A stretch of 64,000 bases of DNA from Amoeboaphelidium protococcarum (lineage: Eukaryota; Aphelidiomycota; Aphelidea): NCBI GenBank assembly GCA_023515745.1, contig JALECJ010000257.1, positions 2,358,687-2,422,686 of the forward strand, given 5' to 3'. The translations under genes and the position numbers were made by a program. The notes under the pieces were generated by a model. That model saw only the letters and a list, made by a program, of their open reading frames with translations, was not told where the DNA came from and made no database searches. Numbering within the stretch: position 1 is the stretch's first letter; each line of letters begins with the position of its first letter. Positions 33,914 to 45,040 of this stretch are shown piece by piece.

Positions 33914-35311
33914 TCATAACAATCCAGCATCTAGTACCTATTTAACACTCACCTGATCGTATAAGGGGAGCTAAGAAGAACTTCGATTCGCCAGCGAAGA
34001 CCCAAAATGAGAGTAATAACAATCTTTACCAAATGGACATACATCTTCTCCAAAATTCCAATACTTGCACGGAATACCGGCAATCTTGGCGCGGTATTGC
34101 TCAATAACAATAGCTCGATCCTCCTTTGTCTCGATCCAGTCCACACTGGGGGTAACGAACGGCGTCAGTACGTCACAACTATTACTCAAAGGACACTGCT
34201 AAATAGCTGGCACAGATGCTCCCTCTTGCAGTAATATAGCACGATGACTTCTAATGCACGGAATACAAAATGCATGCTCACACATCATAATGGCAAACTT
34301 TTTATCAGGCCAAATCTTCTCGCCACACAACTAGCACATAATCTACTGGTTAAGCTGCATCTAAGCCTTCTCTGCTCGAACTCTCTTGGTGCATTCTACA
34401 ATGTGCTTACGTCGCTCATTAAAATCAGTTGGATGAAGACAGTTCTTGTTACAAAGCTCACACTTCAAGCCATGGATGTATTTGCACTACGAACCGAATT
34501 TACATTAAGAGTGCAGTTGGAACGGACACAGCTTATTAGATCTTTCAACCGATTGAACATTCATATTATTCGCGCTATGGATCTACAGCATACTAAACGA
34601 CTCATCCATGCTAAACTATTGTTATTAAAACTGCGTCTAACTAGTAGTTAAATCATCAGACTCACTAAGACCAGCGCCGCCGTCTTCATCATTCTAATCC
34701 ATACAAGTATTGGATTCGCGTAGCTGGGATAATGAACGCGGCTTTCCCTCTGCAAAACTTAATCTCGACATCCTAGTGGGACTGTTGGTATTCATATTCA
34801 CATTAAACCAAGGATCCCTGACAGCGGTGGAGTAGAAGAGAGAACTGGGTGAGATTGATCCACTCTGAGCTGAACACTGCTCGCTACTCCATCTGAATAT
34901 ATCAGGCAGGCTCTTCTTACGGATCTCGATAGGCGCGGACGGATCTCTACACGATTATGGGGATGGTAGGATTGGCACAGAGGTCTTTGGACTGGATGGG
35001 AGGTGATGAGGTAGAGAGCATTTATCTCCAAACTTGCAAGTTCCTTTAAGGTAGAAGGGGCACACACCATCCACAGTGGTCCAATTGTCTAGCGAATGTG
35101 AAAACGGACATTAATCACCAGCCTGACACTTTCCGCTCTTGAAGAACTTGCAAGGTACCGACTTAAGATCTGTTGAGGAATACGCAGCACTGTGGCCATT
35201 ATGAGAGGACAACTTGAAGCCACCACCGCCGCCAAACTCAGAGACTGTGGATATGGACGCTCGTCGCCCTTTCTCTTTCATGCGATTATTCAACTTTTTG
35301 TGGGGAAACAT
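33914..35311 (-). CDS. MKRN: makorin-type RING E3 ubiquitin ligase
   Basis: 465 aa. CCCH fingers: VPCKFFKSGKCQAGDQCPFS, GVCPFYLKGTCKFGDKCSLP, and a third KLCPFQLHSQCKFGSQCKYI. Then the makorin Cys-His motif (LKCELCNKNCLHPTDFNERR), a RING (MCQLCGEKIW...CEHAFCIPCIRSH...CPLSNSCDV) and a final CCCH (IPCKYWNFGEDVCPFGKDCY). This is the full makorin order. Makorins bind RNA through CCCH fingers and ubiquitylate partners. The 3' end may carry an intron (a GTGAGT lies after residue ~455); the simple frame to the TGA at 33914 is given. Confidence 0.9.
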
Positions 35312-35864
35312 GGCATTTCTCGGCTAGCTATGAGGCTGCGGCTAAGAGAGCATCATTCAGTGATTAGACAATGTCCAGGACCTGCAGATCTGCCGTGCGA
35401 TGATTGTTTGAATTTGGACCACAGTTCAAACAAGTCAAGAAACGACCTGTCGTCAGAGTAGCGCCGGTGATTCAATCGCTTAAAACGGTCAAAGGGACGG
35501 TGGCCGATTTCCCGATAACGCGACTTTTATTGTAATTGCGCTAAACGAAGAGAGAATTCCTCTTCCCTTTCGGTCAAAGCCTCTCGTTAGATACGTTGAC
35601 CCCCTGGAGTCGTCACGACTCTGACGCGTCAGAGCCGTGCCTGGGGCTGGCCTAAAATTTATTGTTATTACATTTTTGTAGATCACTACTGTACAGAACT
35701 TGATGTGATAAGAACTGAAGAAGTTGGGGAATTAGTTCGGCATAATTATACTCATATAAATATATGTATTCATATTCAGTCCATAAAATAATATTATATC
35801 AGTAATCGAATCAGTCAGTTAATCAACCATCCATCTAATAGCAGTTTTAACGCGATCCTGTTTA
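35312..35864. other. intergenic, no gene recognised
   Basis: About 550 bp upstream of makorin. GC-rich around 35575-35650 with a CGTCACGACTCTGACGCGTC near-palindrome, which may be promoter structure. No coding frame with protein-like composition. Confidence 0.35.
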
Positions 35865-36701
35865 TCATTCGAACTTAAACTTTTTAACCGGTGATTCCAC
35901 AATGTCAGAGGCTTCAGAAGATGTCACGCTCTGTTCTTCAGTAGTATTTGAGTCTTAATTAGAAGTCGATTGTGGTTACTCTTTTACAAAAATCTGAATT
36001 GCTACTGCAGAGAGAGATTACTTGAAATGGTTGGCATGCTTCGAACTCTTATTAACAGGATACATCGTTCCTTTAATATAGCAAAGAGCGATCACGTCGG
36101 CGCCTTCTTGCAGATCAGTTTCATTTTCATTAAAGTCCATTATTTTTGTTTCAGGAGTTAATTTTAAGGTAGCGTTGTAGTAACTTACTCTTGGAGGTAT
36201 AGTACGGTCTGTGATCTTAGCTCCAGGATAGAAGTCGAGTAGAGAAGCAGCAGCATTCAAAGAATCCTTGTCCCACTTTTTCACCAGAGACTAAGGTAAA
36301 GTGATGGAGATTGCATCGGCGCCAAACAGCTTTGCAATTTTGCCTTCTACTGTAAATTGACAAGTCAACTTGGTGGTGGAACTTTGCAAGGTATAGTACC
36401 ACTTCAATTATGGATGACGTTCATGTTCATCTGATGTTGGCTTCGTTTTTATCCAATGGTTGGTTATATTGTTAGGATATAGAATAGTTTGTAGTTGCTT
36501 AATCTTGTCGTCTTATTGTTATTGGTGCTCACTTTTGATGGTATCGGTAACCAGTTCATTGTCTTGATTGTTGGCTTTGTCTTGTTCTTCTTGTTCAGTA
36601 GATGAGTCGTTCCCTTCCTTACTGGATTCTTGACCTGCATTGTCTTCATCGTCTTTAATATCGTGTTGAGGAGTATGCTTGCGTTTAGTAAAGCGAGGCA
36701 T
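35865..36701 (-). CDS. hypothetical protein with acidic N-terminus and beta-rich core
   Basis: 278 aa, single frame. The N-terminus is basic then acidic/Gln-rich (MPRFTKRKHTPQHDIKDDED), probably disordered and nuclear. The core from about residue 85 (WYYTLQSSTTKLTCQFTVEG, LFGADAISITLPQSLVKKW, GADVIALCYIKGTMYP) looks like a compact beta domain. A KKFKFE end is basic. Family not recognised. A protein-like frame just upstream (36725-36904) could be an extra 5' exon. Confidence 0.55.
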
Positions 36702-36724
36702 CTTCTTCTATAATATGGATATGG

Positions 36725-36904
36725 ATTAGTCGGGTTTATTTATTAACTAAAGGGAGTGATATAGACTTGTATTTTCTTGGTCATAATGTATTGTTTAGTC
36801 TGTGAATCATCAACTTGCACTGCTGTAACAATGTGTTTGCCGTTCTAGTGTACGTCGCATTAGTATGTCGGTGCTCCGTTGATATTGATAACTGATGATT
36901 ACAT
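36725..36904 (-). CDS. short protein-like frame, possible 5' exon
   Basis: From an ATG at 36904 the minus strand reads SVININGAPTYQCDVHQNGK, then IVTAVQVDDSQTKQYIM and KKIQVYITPFS. Composition is that of real beta-rich protein, but it is in a different frame from the next gene and has no TGA of its own nearby. It may be an upstream exon of the 35865-36701 gene. I could not find a splice pair that keeps phase. It lies 78 bp past the Helitron stop. Confidence 0.25.
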
Positions 36905-36981
36905 GTTAACTCAAAGAGTGCTGTAGTATTAATATTACATTTTTATTTATTATCAATAATATATCAATAACATAGATTCAA

Positions 36982-39900
36982 TCAAATTTATTGCTTCCTT
37001 CTCAGCTTCTTACTATACTACTTTGTGTCATCTTCATTATCTAATGGTTGAGAGAGTGGAATGATGCGATGTGAAATCAGTTCCAATAACATAAGAGTTC
37101 TAATGTCATCGATATCGTGTTATCCAAAATTAAATGGAATTCCAAATGCAATAAATTTAGCATATTGACAGACAAATACTCCACAATCATATCCGTTAGT
37201 CTATTAGGGACAGTCTTTAACTATTCGTAGTTCCAATTAACAAATATCATCGAAGAAAGTGGAGTCACGATTTAATGCAATACACTGTTATAATACATTG
37301 AGGAGCACTAAAAAGCCGTCATCGTAATTTAGCGAGTCATAATAGGAGATAATCCGTCTGCGCCAATCCACACTGACTAGTACCCAGTGATTATTATGCA
37401 CATGAACCGGCATGAGAGTGATATCAAATTAAGTTAATCGAGACAAACATTACACCCACTCGACATCCGATTATCTCAACACATTTAATTCATAGTAGTG
37501 ACTACTTAAAACTTGAACATTTAATCCTGATTGTTGACATTCATGACTGATCAGTTCTAAATAAGCAGAAATTATCTAATCGTTCACCCATTCATCTTAG
37601 CCCAATGTCAGAAAATCATATCTATGAAGGGTGGTGGAAGTATTCAAAATTGGGAATATAGCATCATCATTATCCATAGCTTACTGGGAAAAGAACTCTT
37701 CGATGACTTCAGATTCCTACTCTGTAATGGTGTACTAGGATGATGATTTAATTGGTGAAATTACACTTGGATAGGCTGCCGGTGAGGAGTCTTCAATGTG
37801 TCGCTTTCTTTTAGGAGAGTTATACACCAAAGTCTATACTTTGCATACCTTTTCTGATGAAGATGCCGCTTTCTCTACCAAATTATCTGAAATCTTTGTT
37901 TGAGAGTTCTTAGACTTCCGAATAACTTTTTTGCAGATATCATTGGCTCTCTAACGTTACAGTTCTTTCCTGAGTTCTTCATCAATCGGTCTATTCAGCG
38001 TTCTAGCATCAAAATCATTCAAAATACACAATCCATCGAGAGATTATATTCGACCTAGTTTCACAGTGGCACTATTGGGATCGGATTTTCCTTAAGGCGG
38101 ATTCAGCTCTACAAAAGCGCACTTAAAAGTTTTACTCTGAGTCTTGTAGTCCGTGAAAGCATAAGCAGGTTGCAATGGTAATTGAGTTCGTTTCACTGTT
38201 ATTGAGGTGCTTCCACTTGATAGATGAAGTCTAACCTTTCGTTAGATCTAAATAGGAACGATGGGAACTAGTCCAGGAGGATAGTCTTCAAATCCAGGAA
38301 ATTAATAATGTTGCAGTTCAGGAACTTGGATTTCTGGTCTAATTAAAACAACGGGAGGTGATGTCACAAATACAGAATTCGGGGCAGAATCAATATGATG
38401 AGTGGTGGTATTAGAAGGAAATAGTATGGTATGAACTACACCGACTGCCCCGTTGACTAATCCCAAAGATACGCTTATGTTGGTTTACAGAATTACTTTG
38501 CAGCCAGAGCATATATGCAAAACACTAGGTAACTTTTTCTCATCCTTTCCAAAATTGAGTTCAATCTTGGTAATTAATCTAGGATCACTAATGGGACGAT
38601 CATTTACAGTATGAACTGCTGCAATCACAATTTCGCAAAGAGAGGATTGCAGAGCCTAAGCTTGGACTCGAGCAACATTCAAATGATAGGCATATGCATT
38701 GCGGCTTACGATCATGGGTGCAGACATCCAATCAGGAGAACTAAAATCTACCGTTGTGAGCAGCTTTTAAAGCAGACGCTCTTTCAATAAACGAACTACT
38801 TTTGTCGGAACGTTATGATCTCGGACATAATCCATAATGAAACGATAGGTAGGACATTTAGCAGCACGGATCTGTTGTTATAGAATTATCGTGCTCATGC
38901 TCATTCTATTCCACAGCTCCTGTGGACTCCTAGACTTAGGACCACCTACTTGTACTGGATAGACTTTGTGTGCAGCCACTGCTTGTAATTACTGAAAATC
39001 TCCAAATGCAATAACATGGCAACCACCAAAGTCCAGATTATTTTCATGAACTTACTGCAAAACTTAATTCCAATGCCAAAGTAGATTACAATCGAGCATA
39101 GATACTTCATCAATGATATAGTACTTGTAACCTCCCAATTTGGCCTTCATCTTCTTAATATACTCAATGGTCAACGCGGGCATCTTTTTGTCACGCGATT
39201 TACCAATAATCGAATGCAATGTCTGACCACGAATGTGAAATGCCGCTACACCTGTTGGAGCACAGTAACAAAATTAGTCACTGAGTCCCATTTATCTAGC
39301 TAATTCTTTCAGTGCATCAATAATAAAAGATTTGCCAACTCCTCCTTGTCCGGTAACGAACGCCAGCAGTTAGCCATCAAACGACGGTGCTAATTTTCGT
39401 AAAGTGTGTTATTATGATCGCAATTTTTGTGCATCAGAAGGTGACATACTTTTCTGGATCAATTATATCAGCATATGATATCCAACTAATCTTACAGAGA
39501 GCATTTATTCTGCATTCAGCGACCATCCTCTTAATAATGACTTCAATGGACAATTAAATGGATGGTTCAGCAAATTCGTTTTGGAATCGTCAATTCTGCC
39601 CAAGTCTAACAATGCATCATCCCATAAGTAGATTTAACGCAGTACATCCATACTATCTTGAGAGAAAATAAATTCTTTACTAGCCATGATTTTATCCAAT
39701 GTAGTGACGAAGCCTTCGTCATCATCAAAATCGAATTCAAATGCAGTGGCTAAAACGCGACGTGAATCAACGCGGTTATCACTTTCCCTGAAGCATTGAT
39801 CTCTCGCATCAGTAATTTGTTACTCTAACTGGCCGATAGTCTATTTCCACTCATCAAACTTAAAAAAACTAAATGGTTTAAGACTTAGATTAGCAGATTC

Positions 39901-42900
39901 TGCATTAGAACCCTTCCAGAAATTTGCATCTTACTCAATATCTTTGAATCCCGGCAAAATCGAATAAAGATTTCTCAAAGTCTCTTTAACTCTTTTACAT
40001 GCAATTCCATCGATACAATGTTTATCTAAATCACCAGCCTTGAACAATTATAACCACGCGTATTCATCTAAATCATCAATGGCTCGATTTCTATATAAGA
40101 CACCAGCCATAGAGTCTATGTTCAAATCTTGAAAATTGAGATCATCTTCATCGTAATCTTCTTCACTAATAGTATTTAATGCAAGCTCATCGTTACCACG
40201 ATGTGAGTCGTCACTAGTCACAAGATCTTAACGCTGGCGTTTCAATTGTTCTTGTCTTAACTCACGCTCCTTTCTTTTCTACTCTCCATACCGTGCGGCT
40301 TCTTATTTCATCGTTGATTACTAATGAATTCTTTAAGCCAGAATAACCTCCAATGGATGATCATTAGCATTATCAAGCCATTGCTTATAATCAAAACTAG
40401 ATATTTCAGTAATTCTAGACCATCTCCATGGGACGAATAACAAATAGATTATAACTAAATGTTCTATTCTCTTGCGAGCCACATGGGATACAATAGAAGG
40501 TATTGTGTAGATAATATTGGGAACTATTGGCTCATCTCTCATTTTGATTCCATACTCATCTTTCTATGGATGCCATGGCTAAAATGGAAAGTCAGCATAC
40601 TAAATTGGCACCTTTTTGCAGTGGCGTTTAAATTCATACTCACACATGAGCTCCAGTTCAGGAGGACGTGCATCATAATTACAGGAGTCAGCGTAAAATC
40701 TATGGCCTTGCAGAGTATACTAGATAGAGTTAAACACATTTTTGGGTATTGTTGACTGAGTCTCGCCTTCTTCTGTATTCTCAGTCGCGTCTGCCACCTC
40801 AGTTGAGTCTGCCAAACATTCCCAATCCGGATTACTAATCTCGCTCTCATCTTGTCCCACTGAGTCACTATGCGGCAGTAATATGGTCAATGCTCTGGTG
40901 ATGGAATCTAAAATTTTCTAGGCAATAGTAAAGTTAGCCATAATCCAATCTACTATCGATTTGACTTCGTTGTGAATTGATAATGCTTCATATTTGAGAC
41001 TCTTGTACTGCATTGGTAAGTTCAGTAGTAAAGTTGCCACTATATTGGCTGGGATCTGAGTAACTTTAAATATCTTCTACCAAATCCTAATCAACAAGTT
41101 GCGAGCAGAGTTATGTAGATCATCAAAATCTTCTATGCCAGTGGTTGGGGGCTTGTCAATCAAAGACTGCTTTGCACTCTGAATAATGCTGAATTAATTT
41201 GCAATGCCATCATCAACCTTGGTAATATAATTGGTTACGTAGTAAGTAATAGCCAATGACTCCTTGAGATTTTAACAAATTTAGATATCAGTATTAGAAT
41301 TTATAAATAATAGAATGAACTTATTGAAGTTGTTCAGCCAGACATCTGAGCAAGACATGTTGATCATAGCAGTTTGAGGATCAAAACTTGACACTGCTAT
41401 TTCTAAATCTGGTTTATCAAATCTACATTCCTCATCATTATACTTATGGCATGTGAAAGTGCAATGATGAAGCTGGTATTCATCAGCAGCTGCATGAATC
41501 CACTGAGGCTCTAGTTCATCATAATTTGCTTAGCGTGGATCCAGCGGTAATTAGTAACTAACATCTCTTACTTAACATTCTGCATCACTCCAAGTCTTAG
41601 GTGGTCGATCCCGAGTAATAATTGAATCAATGTAGCTGATAATCTCCTGCTGCATTCTGACATCGCGTTGCAGTTACATCACTAGATCATCAGGCGATGG
41701 CCAACCGGCAATCCATAGTTGAAGATGAATATGGAGAGTCCCACGATTCTGACACTGGACCATTCCGTAATGAGCTAGACATTATCCAAGGATTCCATGT
41801 GATTCTCCTGTAATATCGGTTTTAAATAGACACCGTAGTAATATTGAGACGATTTAGTTAAAGAATATTGCCAACGATACTGGTGTCTCATTGGCTAACT
41901 TCGCACGAAAGGCCTTGTCAGTCAAATGGTCCGAATAGAAGACATCTGGACTAAAGTCCTCAGTACTAAAAGCAAAAGCCATTGGGTTGTATGAGTCCGC
42001 TGGTGATACTGTGACAAACAGCCTTGATATTCCAAGCAGAATATTTGTTGAAAATATCTCGGATTTACAACGCAATCCAGTAGTCTCATCGTATTCAAGA
42101 TGACTGCCAATTAATTGGACAATACGTTTCAGCCCTTTCAATGGATGATTATCTGGTAATGGTTTATTCAATTATTCCAACTCCATAGCTTCGGCTACTT
42201 GTTCATCGGTGATTTTACTGATATCAAGCAACTCTGTCGTAGACATAGTCCCTACTCTATACTTGATTCCTCTGAACAATCTAATTTACCTAAATTTGTA
42301 ATAGCAATAATACTGAAAAATTTTACTCTATCTATAAGTGGTGGACTGGATCATCAACAGATGCTTGGCAGATTACTAGTAGGATACATATTCTATTCGA
42401 CTTTCATTAAAAGGTGATCCCAATGATAAAGGAAACTCATAAGGCATACACTTGTATAAGAAATCACGATCTTAATCACTAGCATATCCTGCGCCACTGA
42501 CCATTGCAATAGTGTGTGAACTCTTGGCTTGTATCGTCGCGTCGAACTTTGATTACTATGAAGCGGAGTACGGCTATCTTTAGTCAACATCAGACTAATT
42601 ACTCGATATATCATTGACGTGTTATCTAAGTCCATTTATAGCTTCTCTATAGATAGTTGATAAGGGAATGACTTCTGGATCCTGATCTGACGTTAAGCTA
42701 GACATCAGATGTTCCAAGGACAGTTCAGATGGATCTTTGATAAGATGAGGTTCTGACAATCCACTTTCCTCCGCCAAATCTTCATCAGACAGATCTTTAA
42801 TGAACTGGACTCTCTTGTACTTGATTATTTAATCGATGAATTGGTCATTTTCATAGGTTGACAGTGCATCTTCAGCAATCTAGCAATCAGCATATACACG

Positions 42901-44388
42901 TGAAAATTATTTCAAGAATTTCAACCATATCAACACTTTATTAGTATCAACAGAAAATAATCTTTTAAAAGGTTTCAAAATAGCTTTTTGGTTGGAAACT
43001 TTTAGTTTACTAATGAAGATGATTTACACTGACGCTGACAAGTAACCACTGAGACAAGGGAGGGATTATACAACGTTCTCCACTTCCAGAGGAGACTATT
43101 TTACAGCAAAGAAATGTCCACGATATCCACTTTGGGATCCAGCAAATTACGAGAGTTTAATCATAAAAATGACAGGTCTATACAGAGCAAGCATTAGCTA
43201 TTCTATAAAAGTTAATTCCGGCAAGTTGAGCTGTTGACGTGATACGGTAAAAAATCCATTAGCTAAAGCAAACTTTGGCATCATGTTGTCTGACAGAACG
43301 TCCAAACAATTACTGCATAATATTACTCTGCATTGGCAATCTTTATTAGCAGAATGCAAAATCCCGGCTCTCTCCAAGACAACTCCATTATAAGGACATT
43401 TATTATGATAACTGAATAGGCTAAGGCGATCACTAAGGTAATCAAGTCTCTTTTCTACTGCCACTCGAGGCACTAACATTTACACCAAAATGCACACGAC
43501 AGGATCATTAGGAGGCAAAGGTCCAACTAAATGAACATCAAGCTGCAAAGCATGTGGTATAGAAACCGCACAACAACAACACGTCCCTTTCAACTGATAC
43601 ACAGAAGGGGAAAACGCATCGATAGCATCAACATATAACTGTTTCGCATGATCATGATTGATTTTAGGTGGAAAGGCAGCATTATACCCATTAACTAACT
43701 GAAGATCTGCATCATAAAATTCTTCCAGCAAAAGATTCTTCTTATTTTATAAAGACTCTACAGGAAACCGTTTAGACATATGATCACGATGTACTTAATC
43801 TTCAATCTATCCAAGTTACATCCAATGTTTTTCTATCTATACTCCTTCTTCATCATCAATTTTAATAGAATCAGCTGCAGCGATAAGTGCTTGCTAATAA
43901 TCATTTATGATAAGCAACTAAACCATTTCAGCTTTTGTGGAGTTCCAACTGTTAATATTACGCGATTCACACTCATGCCGAAGCCATTATTGAGATTCCC
44001 AGCGATACAGGGGTCTATGATTAACACGATCATTCTCGTATGCACAGATCAGAGCAAGCAATTCTTATTTTTTCAAACCTGAATAAATAAGACCTCTCAT
44101 TTAGCACTCTTACTTAAGATCATATATCGAATTAGAAGAAAATGAAGAACAAATTACACATTGACTATAATGCTACTTCGCATCAGCAAATTTCAATTCA
44201 ACCAAATTGGTAGCCATCTACTTAGTATTGATCATGACAATCGGACTCTAATCAAAAGGAACACTGTCTTTCAACCATAAACTAAAAGCATTCAAATCAT
44301 CCACTGGCAATTATTGTTCCAAGTTCAGATCCGAGATAGGATCCGAGATCGTTGAGTTTTCCTACTTTTTCTGTTAACTATTTTACAT
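36982..44388 (-). CDS. Helitron RepHel protein with C-terminal Ulp1 (C48) protease
   Basis: One uninterrupted frame of 2,468 codons. N-terminal Cys-rich regions (HYSQCVICSS; CQCRVILCSNCLDVL...PKFALANGFF), the latter like the DUF6570 region of Helitron proteins. HUH Rep nuclease: RGTLHIHLQLWIAG near residue 883 and the tyrosine motif TYYVTNYITK near 1043. PIF1 helicase: TGQGGVGKSFIIDAL near 1681, YIIDEVSMLD, FGDFQQLQAV. C-terminus about 2310-2430: Ulp1/SENP fold with HNNHWVLVSVDW, YDSLNYDDG and CPQQTNGYDCGVFVCQY, so the His, Asp, Gln and Cys are all present. RepHel enzymes mobilise Helitrons by rolling-circle transposition. All catalytic motifs are intact, so the copy may be recent or active. 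Confidence 0.92.
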
Positions 44389-44666
44389 TTCAAATACTTG
44401 TTTCATTCGATAAAATGTTGAGTATTTAGTTGTTTTAAAGTCTGAATAGATACGTGATTTTTATTTATAGCGCTTTATTGCAACGACATGAGACGCATGT
44501 GTCATAATGAGTGACTATTTTCATGCCGATCATGACATGATTGGTCTGGACAATCGGCAATTGCTAAGGAAAAGCGGTCTTTTGTTGATCGATATTTGTC
44601 CAAGGCTGTTCGCCAGTACTTTCAACCTAGCAACCGGATGTCGAACCCGACGTAAATGTAAATGAA

Positions 44667-44709
44667 AGACTGATCAGTCTCTCGGTAGCGGCCTAAAATA
44701 AATTTTAGG
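44667..44709. repeat. palindrome plus short hairpin near the Helitron 5' flank
   Basis: AGACTGATCAGTCT is a perfect 14-bp palindrome. Twelve bases later CCTAAAATAAATTTTAGG folds with an 8-bp stem and 2-nt loop. The remainder of 44389-45040 shows no gene. Confidence 0.6.
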
Positions 44710-45040
44710 GAAAAAGCGAGAAAATTTGATAAAGGTCGACCGCAGTACAGTTCTCTTCTTTTTCACCAAGGATGAAGTGTATATCAATGTCACTGAACTC
44801 TTAATAAATTACAGCACACAGAATCTGTTATGAAAATTGTATCAGGTTCTCAGTGACAGCTATTTTAATCGCGTACCTATGATGATAATCATTTTTATCA
44901 GTTATCCCTTTCATAGTAAAATATAGAATTGTGATGAGAAATGATATCTGAGTACGCGCATTGTCATAAAGCTTTAATATAATCACAACATTTTACACCT
45001 TTTTTAACAAGTATATTACATCAATTACCGCCTAGCTTTT

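Larger units (their letters stand above)
36900..44720 (-). mobile_element. Helitron-like element (ends not resolved)
   Basis: Defined by the RepHel-Ulp1 ORF. The element's 5' end should lie to the right of 44388 and its 3' end to the left of 36982. No certain TC or CTRR-hairpin termini were found. A perfect 14-bp palindrome (44667-44680) and an 8-bp-stem hairpin (44692-44709) on the right flank are candidate end structures. It sits between SMC4 and the 35.9-kb gene, all on the minus strand. Confidence 0.55.
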
